Source of the DNA: Oscheius onirici
Taxonomy: Eukaryota; Nematoda; Chromadorea; Rhabditida; Rhabditidae
NCBI GenBank assembly: GCA_932521025.1
Contig: OW051471.1
Location: forward strand, 2,418,001 to 2,482,000
DNA length: 64,000 bases
Direction: 5' to 3'
The notes below the pieces were generated by a model. The model did not search any database, was not told the origin of the DNA, and saw nothing but the letters and a program-made list of their open reading frames with translations. Every line of letters begins with the position of its first letter. The stretch's first letter is position 1. Made by a program: the position numbers and the translations under genes. Shown piece by piece: positions 57,134-64,000 of this stretch.

Positions 57134-57320
57134 AAAATCAACAAAATTTCAGTCATATATTTATGGTATCGATTGCAAAAAGATTTTCACCCAAAAGTCA
57201 TAATTGCTTCTGAATCAGGTAGCACAATTCTTAGTCGTTGCCTGATCAAAAACGAACTAAACTTCCTTCGAAAACTGTTTCACTGAAATATCTTATCGAC
57301 TCCTGAATCAGTTGATACGA

Positions 57321-57341
57321 TTAGTATAAGGGGCGTAGTAG
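57321..57341 (+). ncRNA. predicted 21U-RNA
   Basis: Core 57276-57282, the exact C. elegans octamer CTGTTTCA; CGAT at 39 nt. Confidence 0.55.
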
Positions 57342-57442
57342 CAAAACTGAAAAAAATTCTTCCAAACTAATTATTTCAACGACCTTGAAAACAAAACATG
57401 TTTCAGGCAATCGTTATAACTGTTTTTAGTTTCCAAAATCGA

Positions 57443-57463
57443 TTTAGGAACCGAGCAAAATTC
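57443..57463 (+). ncRNA. predicted 21U-RNA
   Basis: Core 57399-57405, TATAAC box; CGAT at 38 nt. Confidence 0.5.
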
Positions 57464-57479
57464 TCTCCCAAAAATGATC

Positions 57480-57700
57480 CCGGCGGAATTGAAAAGCAAA
57501 ACAATAGATTGAAGAAGGCAAGATAAAGAGTTTACCAGAGCGCGTGTGCGTTGCAGAAAGCGAGAGTCCGCGTCGTTTGATGGCTGAAAACAACCCCACT
57601 CTCTCGACCAGCTGACGGCCCGTGGGAGCACAGAGAGAGAGGAGATGAAAAGCCATTGATTTTATGGATTCAAGGATCAGAAACTCGTGATTTTTCGTCA
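57480..57700. promoter_or_regulatory. GA/CT-rich promoter-like block
   Basis: GAGAGAGAGG and GCGCGTGTGCG runs, more GC-rich than the surroundings. A similar block lies at 59800-59940 (CTCTCCGCTCTCTCTCAG). No downstream gene could be attached to either. Confidence 0.25.
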
Positions 57701-58785
57701 TTTTCACTGTATTGTAAACCTCCTATGAAAACCCTATAACTTTACAGCCAGTTTATGGTTCAAAATCAGCTTTTTATCGCACAAATGTTGTTCAAAAAGT
57801 TGTAATTTTTGACCTTCTCTTCAAATTTCTAGAACATTGCAAAGTCGCAAAATCACATTTTCACACCTAAAAGCAAGTTTTTTTTATGGGACAGCTATAA
57901 TAGTTGCGGAGTGTAAAAGATTGTGACGTTTTTTTGGGGGACGGTTTCAGTAATTTTGAGATGTAATGAGTAAAAGGCTAAAAACGAGTCAAAAAAACTA
58001 CAAAAAATTTCCACAAGTTTCGCGATTGTCCCTCTGTCCCTCTGACTTACACCTCGCAAAACCAATAGAACACGAAGAGAGTTCGTTTAGAGTAGTCTTG
58101 GTTAGCGAGATTGATGGCGCAACCGAGAGAGGCTGTTTGTTTGCTTTTCAGCCTCTTTTCTGTTTAGGGAGATTTGAGAGAAATCCATTTAGTAGATTAG
58201 CGGGAGAGAATAAGGAGTTTCGTGCTTTGGTATAAAAAGTTTTCAGCAGTATTGGATCTGAGAACATATGGCTTGATAACCTAGAGTTATAGAATTGTTT
58301 CACTTAAAATTGATTTTTTGAGTTAATTTCGTTGCCTTCATGCATCTTCTTCGTTTACAAAAAAAACTACTTTCCTCGAATAGTAAGTGCCCACAGACAG
58401 AATTTCGGGGCTTTCCTAATCAACTTTTTTACTATACATTTTTATGGAACCATCGACTAGAAAAGGGAAAATAGATTGAAACTAGGAAGGATGAAACGTG
58501 CCAAAATGTTTCGTGCAAAATAGATAGGGAAGAGAAATTTTTATTGTTAGATGTTTGGACCAGTTGCATTTCAGTATCATATTTTCGGGCTCGAGACCAG
58601 TTTTTGCATTTACTGAATGGCTAGGGCTCGGTACAAAACAGGCTCCAGACTCGAAAATATAAAAAGTACAAATTTGTTTCTTTCAAAATAGATAAACAGG
58701 TGAGATTCTGTGGCTTGATAGGGAGGTGGTACAGTGGTGTTTCAAAATTGTGGTATTTTCGATTTGTTGAAAAGAGACTATATAG

Positions 58786-59155
58786 TATACTTGGGCGACT
58801 CGACACGATCCCGAGTCTCACTTGAATCGGCCTCGAGTCGGACTCGACTCGCGATGGCTCTCGAGTCCGACTCGACTCGGATTCGAATCCGAGTCGAGTC
58901 AAGTCAAGTAAAACATCGATTCTAACGGGCTGTAACTAATATTTCGCGTTTTATATTTGTTTTATAGTAGTATTTTACATTTTCACGTTAGTTTCTGATA
59001 CCTTTTTCGAAAAAAAAGCACCGAAAATTTTTGACTCGACTCGAGTCGGAATCGAATCCGAGTTGGACTCGACTCGACTCGACTCGACATGGTCCACGAG
59101 TCGGACTCGAATCGGAATCGAGTCGAGATTTTTGACTTGACGCCCAAGTATACTA
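58786..59155. mobile_element. GAGTCGA-rich foldback MITE
   Basis: Inverted ends TAGTATACTTGGGCG; both arms are built from GACTCGAGTCGA-like palindromic units. Confidence 0.7.
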
Positions 59156-59366
59156 CATAGTTTCGAAAAATGAACATAAAACTAGGAATTGGGACTCTCC
59201 TCTAAAAGAATTCATTTCTTGTCTAAGATGCCCATTCTGTCTAGCGTTGAATTGCCCTGTCCTCCAAAAAAAAGTAAGTAGAAATTCAGGGTCATCATTC
59301 ATACGTGGAATGTGATTATTTTTGTTTCAAACATGCCCTTTTCATAATAAAATTTTGTTCACACGG

Positions 59367-59387
59367 TGTCATTAGTGTTCCCCATGC
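59367..59387 (+). ncRNA. predicted 21U-RNA
   Basis: Core 59323-59329, CATAATA box; CGGT at 38 nt. Confidence 0.5.
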
Positions 59388-59512
59388 TTACAAACAACTT
59401 TGCCAGAAAAAACGACATATCGGACTCTTATGGAATGCGAGGGTTTCGCGAAATATCGCCATTTTTTTGTTTCAAGCTACGTTTATGTCTTCGGTCTAGA
59501 TTCACCTAGTGT

Positions 59513-59533
59513 TGTCACAAAGTCAAAAAACCA
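59513..59533 (+). ncRNA. predicted 21U-RNA
   Basis: Core 59468-59474; TGTT at 39 nt. Confidence 0.45.
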
Positions 59534-59683
59534 AAGTATGTACCCGGAACTTCCTACAAAAAACCTTATAACAGTTCCTTTTTTGTTTTTTTTGTGTGTA
59601 TTTTCTGCAAGAATTCGCCGGACCTTCGTTTCTTTTTTTGTTTCAAACCAAGTAGAAAAGAGTTCAAGTTGCACAGTTCTTGC

Positions 59684-59704
59684 TCTCATTGTTAGGAGAA
59701 ACAC
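59684..59704 (+). ncRNA. predicted 21U-RNA
   Basis: Core 59639-59645; TGCT at 39 nt. Confidence 0.45.
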
Positions 59705-59982
59705 AGTTGTAAGCATCCAGGCAAAGCTACAAAAGTACAGGAAAAGTGTTCAATTAAAACAGTTCTGACAATTTGGACTCAAGCAGATGGTTGTTTCTCT
59801 GTGGCTGGCAAAGAGAGAGAGAGAGGTAAAGGCTGAGCGATCGATACGGCCGTCGCTCCCCTCTCCGCTCTCTCTCAGTCTAAAGGCCCCACGTAAAAAC
59901 AAGCTCTCTGCCTCAATCAAGGCCCTCGTTTACAGGCTAAGAGAGCTGCATTGGGAGATGTAAAGGAATTTGTTGATTGGAA

Positions 59983-60003
59983 GAGTTGGACTTGCAAGCT
60001 GGA
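59983..60003 (-). ncRNA. predicted 21U-RNA
   Basis: Core 60042-60048 (minus), CTGTTTCA-like octamer on its strand ATGTTTCAG; CAAT at 39 nt. Confidence 0.4.
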
Positions 60004-60159
60004 TTGCAAAAGAAAAAATGCCTGCCGTCTTCAAGCCTTTCTGAAACATGTTTGCGTTTTTTTTGAACATCTCGATTGTCTTTTCGAGTAAAGAATATCT
60101 GACCAATCTCAATTTTTCGCTCTTTTTGATCAGAAAATGACGTATACTCACTCACAATC

Positions 60160-61260
60160 AGTATTTATAGAGATTGATGGCTAGTAAATATATAGTCTGA
60201 TAAAACATGTATTGCTTTTTAGCGAACTGGCAGATGGGCAGTGACCAAAAATGCTGCACATTGAAAAGAAGTGCAGCATACAAGTGATGAATTCGAAATG
60301 GGTTGAGTAAAAATAATCTTTTGGGAAAGACCAGATCAATTTCGAACAAGCAGAAGCCGTTTTGCCTTATTTGAAAAAACTTTTAGCAGAGCGACTGAAA
60401 AAGCTTTATTATGGGGCATCCCGGAATCCTAGGTTGCTGAATTGAGGAATTGTTATGGAGCTAAATTTGGAAATAAGGAATGCAAGAGGATTCACAGATT
60501 GATGAAAAACGTCGTTTTCTAAAATGGGTGCTAAAAATATTAAAAACCAACAGAAGAGCAGTCACTTCACTGACCTTGTGAAGCAATTTTTCTAACACGA
60601 AAGCCATGGAACAGAAGACGAAAGTGATTTATCTCATTTAAAAAAACTTTTTGGAAGAAAAGACTTTCTAGGGAATTCTACAACCAGTGTCACAGTCATT
60701 CATCACAGAAAAACCAATTTGTTTACAAGAAGATGAAGAATTCTCATACGAACAAATTGTGTGAGTGTTGTGGAGCGGGATTTCCTGTCGACGCGTCACA
60801 ACTAAGCCCGTTTCTACAAGTATCTTTGACCTTTGTGTGTTAGTTGTGTCTGGAAGTAAAGTCTGGAACTGTTGGCTCGTCTACATTTTCTTGTTACAAC
60901 AGTGAGAAATAGTCAAAAGGTATGATTTTCAAATGTTCACACTTCTCCTTGGGAAACGTAGCTCAACTAACTGTCAGACTTTGCAGAACAATTGCTTGAA
61001 AAACTAGATATTTTGAAGAAAGCCTATAAGACAACAGCCTTGGCATGGGCGAACGAAAGTTATAGCTATATTCCATGAAACATTTCATGTTGTGATAGAA
61101 CTGTCATTTTTTCATCTTGCCTTTCCTCGAAGAATTGACAGCCGCTGAACATTTTTTTTTTTAGAATTACGAGTCTCTCAAAAACTGCCGTTTTTGTGAT
61201 TTTTTTCATTCATAGGCGGAAACTTGCCGAAACTTTTGAATTCTTATCATAAAAAAAGTG
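60160..61260. other. intergenic DNA downstream of the chemoreceptor
   Basis: AT-rich; no coherent exon and no clear repeat except a Ruby core at 61076. Confidence 0.4.
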
Positions 61261-61315
61261 TATTACATGAAGCAGTTTATTTTTTTTTCAAGCCACACAA
61301 ATCAAAAATAAGAAG

Positions 61316-64000
61316 TTAGTTCCACATCTGTGAGAGCTGTCCAAAGTGGAATTGGGTGTCGAGGATATCGACCACGTTGGAACGCTTCCTCTTGAAGCAC
61401 TTCAAAGCTCCGAACATGGAAAGAAGAATGAGGCCGAGAAGACGGAAGGAAGAGTTGCTCTGAAAAGAAATTTTTAGAATGAAAACTTGATACATTTCAA
61501 AGCATTTTTTGTTTTCATCCGTTTCGAACGATCCAATAGTGCACCAAACATTTCTCATGGTGAATGCGGTTTTTTTGAAACAAAAAGCTTTGGTCTTTCT
61601 ATACATTTTTATATATTTTCAAAACTATCAGGTGCGGCAATAAGTTCGGGTACTTTTGGTCGTAACTTTCTTTTCAAGCAAATCAGGCAATCTTTTTTTT
61701 AGAAAAAATGGTCTAAGTTAGCTCTATTTAGTGATATATAAAGCTCAGAAACCATAGTCGAAAAATGTTAAGCACCACCCCGAAAGGTGAAATTTAGAAC
61801 GATAGTTTTATCACCGCGGAGGCCAAAGAGCATATTCCAAAATTCTGACAGCGTAGTTTTATTGTTCTTATCAAATAAGAACGCCAGCCGCGACCAGATT
61901 CCTCAGAATTTTTTTCTCGCTGAGATACAGAGGGTCAAAGTTGTGAAAGTGACCAACTTCAGAGGAATGCAAAACGCTTATCAAATCGAATTGAACAAAT
62001 CAATCTGTTTTAATTTAAATTAATCTGGGCTACAAAATCATATATAGAACAGGAAATGGGGATATCATGGACCGAAAAGAAACCCTTCTCGTTATGCATG
62101 ATTTCGCTTCTAGAAAACTTTTTAACAGTTTTCTGGTTTAAATCCATGTGTGTTCTGCTCATATTCTGCTCAATACAATGAAGTAATTTTTTTGTTGTTC
62201 CATGATACCCCAATCATGGTAAAGAGCGCCGATTTTGGAAGTCTCGTTTCTCGAAAATTTTCTACTGGGCCTTTCCTGTTCTATATATGATTTTGTAGCC
62301 CAGATTAATTTAAATTAAAACAGATTGATTTGTTCAATTCGATTTGATAAGCGTTTTGCATTCCTCTGAAGTTGGTCACTTTCACAACTTTGACCCTCTG
62401 TATCTCAGCGAGAAAAAAATTCTGAGGAATCTGGTCGCGGCTGGCGTTCTTATTTGATAAGAACAATAAAACTACGCTGTCAGAATTTTGGAATATGCTC
62501 TTTGGCCTCCGCGGTGATAAAACTATCGTTCTAAATTTCACCTTTCGGGGTGGTGCTTAACATTTTTCGACTATGGTTTCTGAGCTTTATATATCACTAA
62601 ATAGAGCTAACTTAGACCATTTTTTCTAAAAAAAAGATTGCCTGATTTGCTTGAAAAGAAAGTTACGACCAAAAGTACCCGAACTTATTGCCGCACCTGA
62701 TAGCTCAGCACGCATTGCATCAAGGATATCACCTTGTATAACTATAGTTTTCAAAGCTAAAAATCTGCTATTTTTAGAAACTTAGAAATTTTCTTTTTAT
62801 AGTTTCGGTTTTTTCTATTCGTGGTTTACGTCTGTGGAAAGGGATAGTGAATAGCCGACACTTTTACACTAAAAAAATGAACTGACTATTTGAACCAGAA
62901 TGATCCTTTTCCTTACGAAAAAACAGTATAGTGTCTCAGAAGTATGCCACGGTACACAGTTAGTTTGTGTAACAAGACATTTTCCGAATTTGAATCCCCA
63001 ATTTTCACAAAGGGACTAAAAAAAACTGAAAAGAAAACTCTGAACGAATGTGTCTTTTTGCTCCGCAAAGAAAGACAAAGCTGAGTTTGAAAAGAGCGAA
63101 AAATCTTTACGAGAAGACAAGTTTGAAACTGTACTTATAGCGGCATCAAAGTGTTTGCTTATGTGAGAAAAGAGAAGAAAGTTGTAGCGCTTCTGTGTTT
63201 TTGCCTGGCACTTGTGTTTTCTTTGAAACAAGTTTCCAGAACATTTTCGGCCCCCGGATCGGACGATGTCAAGACTGAAACGAGCCAGAAAAACGACTCA
63301 AAAAGCCTCAAAGTACACTATTTTTTCATCGGAGAAAGGTCAAAATTTGGAAATGTGAACTGGGAAACGTTCCGAAAGAGGTTTTAGTTTTTTTTTGTGT
63401 TCCAGGATCTAATGTTATACATTTCTATCTTCTCACATTATTAGTGCCGGGTTTTCACACACAAATCAGAATGGCAAATAAAATAAGCTTACCACATCGT
63501 AAACATGGCTGAGATGACTTGTATCCTGTCCCAGTGGTACTGCTGGCGTGAACCAGACCGAGTAGCACATCAGACTCACAATTACGAGCTGAAATAACTT
63601 CTTTTGCCGCCAATTTCAAATATCCGGAACCTTTGAAACGAGTGTGACTACCAAAAACGGCAGAATCATCCTCGTGGCTCTGATATTCTCGTCCAGCTGG
63701 TATCGCTCTCCCAGTTTTTTGTCCTCATGGTGACGACGTCCGTAGATTATTCGATTAAAGTAGTAGATCAGATACAGTCCGATTACTGAGAAGACGGTGA
63801 AAATGACGTAGAGATAGACGAGAATGGCGTCGATTGGGACTAAAAATATGCTATTTTTGAATTGCACCGGATCTTTTACGGCTTTTCTAACCTATAATAC
63901 TGCCAGTTTTTCTAGCCTATAATACTTGTACATACTTGTCAAAAATAAGTGCCGGAGGTTCGCTTTTCATGGTTTCAAAACTTTGCATATAAGCAAGATG
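61316..64000 (-). CDS. Sra/Srab-type serpentine chemoreceptor, 3' part
   Basis: Four exons in the window: 63936 to beyond 64000, 63640-63850, 63493-63588 and 61316-61459, all in phase. They cover roughly the C-terminal half of a seven-TM receptor: a TM helix starting IFLVPIDAILVYLYV, the family hallmark GERYQLDENIRATRMILPF, a further TM, and a C-terminal TM plus tail ending DTQFHFGQLSQMWN. The hallmark is typical of nematode Sra/Srab chemoreceptors, expressed in sensory neurons. AATAAA lies at 61276-61281. The donor near 63640 (GTTTCA) could instead be at 63631. A 1073-bp mariner-type palindrome sits in the last intron. The 5' end lies outside the window. Confidence 0.85.
61518..61538 (-). 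ncRNA. predicted 21U-RNA
   Basis: Core 61576-61582 (minus); CACT at 38 nt. Chemoreceptor intron, sense. Confidence 0.4.
61628..62700. mobile_element. 1073-bp mariner-type near-perfect palindrome
   Basis: TA-flanked; arms 61628-62054 and 62274-62700 (427 bp each) appear identical, around a 219-bp spacer. Ends TCAGGTGCGGCAATAAGTTC resemble mariner termini. In the last intron of the chemoreceptor gene. Confidence 0.85.
63166..63186 (-). ncRNA. predicted 21U-RNA
   Basis: Core 63224-63230 (minus); CGCT at 38 nt. Chemoreceptor intron, sense. Confidence 0.4.

Larger units (their letters stand above)
1..64000. promoter_or_regulatory. Ruby-type piRNA promoter motif array
   Basis: About 75 TGTTTCA cores (hand count, both strands) against 13-14 expected from base composition. 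Cores without a YRNT at the right distance, which may still be promoters, start at plus 229, 2149, 8717, 11217, 16610, 17170, 18417, 18824, 36914, 40944, 44496, 49316, 52150, 56952, 58296, 58738 and minus 6299, 8979, 18615, 23944, 30875, 32595, 34541, 41014, 50853, 61076. Many cores have an ATA-rich second box (ATATAAG or CATAA) about 8 nt after the core. In Caenorhabditis this core directs Pol II synthesis of single 21U-RNAs. Confidence 0.75.

Noticed and set aside
57444-57707. Insulin-like peptide (LCAPTGRQLVERVG)
   Set aside because: The second B-chain cysteine and any A-chain pattern are missing.
61787-62541. Two identical 78-codon ORFs on opposite strands
   Set aside because: They are the two arms of one palindrome.

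Overview
The window looks like a clade V nematode, most likely a Caenorhabditis species. Evidence: short introns ending in TTTTCAG; a trans-splice-type acceptor directly upstream of a start codon; nematode gene families (vWA plus C-type lectin secreted protein, Sra/Srab-type chemoreceptor); and a dense array of Ruby-type (GTTTCA) piRNA promoter motifs. Exons, splice sites and repeat boundaries were assigned by eye and the main models checked for reading-phase agreement across every intron. No database search was possible.

Gene layout: every supported protein gene is on the minus strand. In order: an eIF5A-like gene with no hypusine site (518-2390); a 12-exon vWA/C-type lectin gene (11317-21010); a partial cysteine-rich secreted protein (23395-23714); a small secreted-peptide candidate with a TATA box (24417-25088); an unrecognised two-exon gene (27328-27809); an 11-exon ENPP-family phosphodiesterase whose catalytic and zinc residues are mostly replaced (31645-41668); a 9-exon EGF-repeat membrane protein with two cytoplasmic PPxY motifs (45136-49890); and a serpentine chemoreceptor running off the right edge (61316 to beyond 64000). 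A few weaker exon candidates lie between them.

Between and inside these genes there are two overlapping layers. The first is a 21U-RNA (piRNA) cluster: about 75 TGTTTCA cores on both strands, some five to six times the number expected from base composition. About 48 of them have a YRNT whose T lies 38-40 nt downstream, the geometry of nematode type I piRNA genes. They sit in introns and intergenic DNA and are scarce in the repeats. The second layer is a heavy load of mobile DNA: hAT-like elements with 8-bp target duplications, TTAA-target foldback MITEs, mariner-type palindromes, tRNA-derived SINE-like units carrying a variable minisatellite, and nested insertions up to three deep. Several introns owe their length almost entirely to such insertions.
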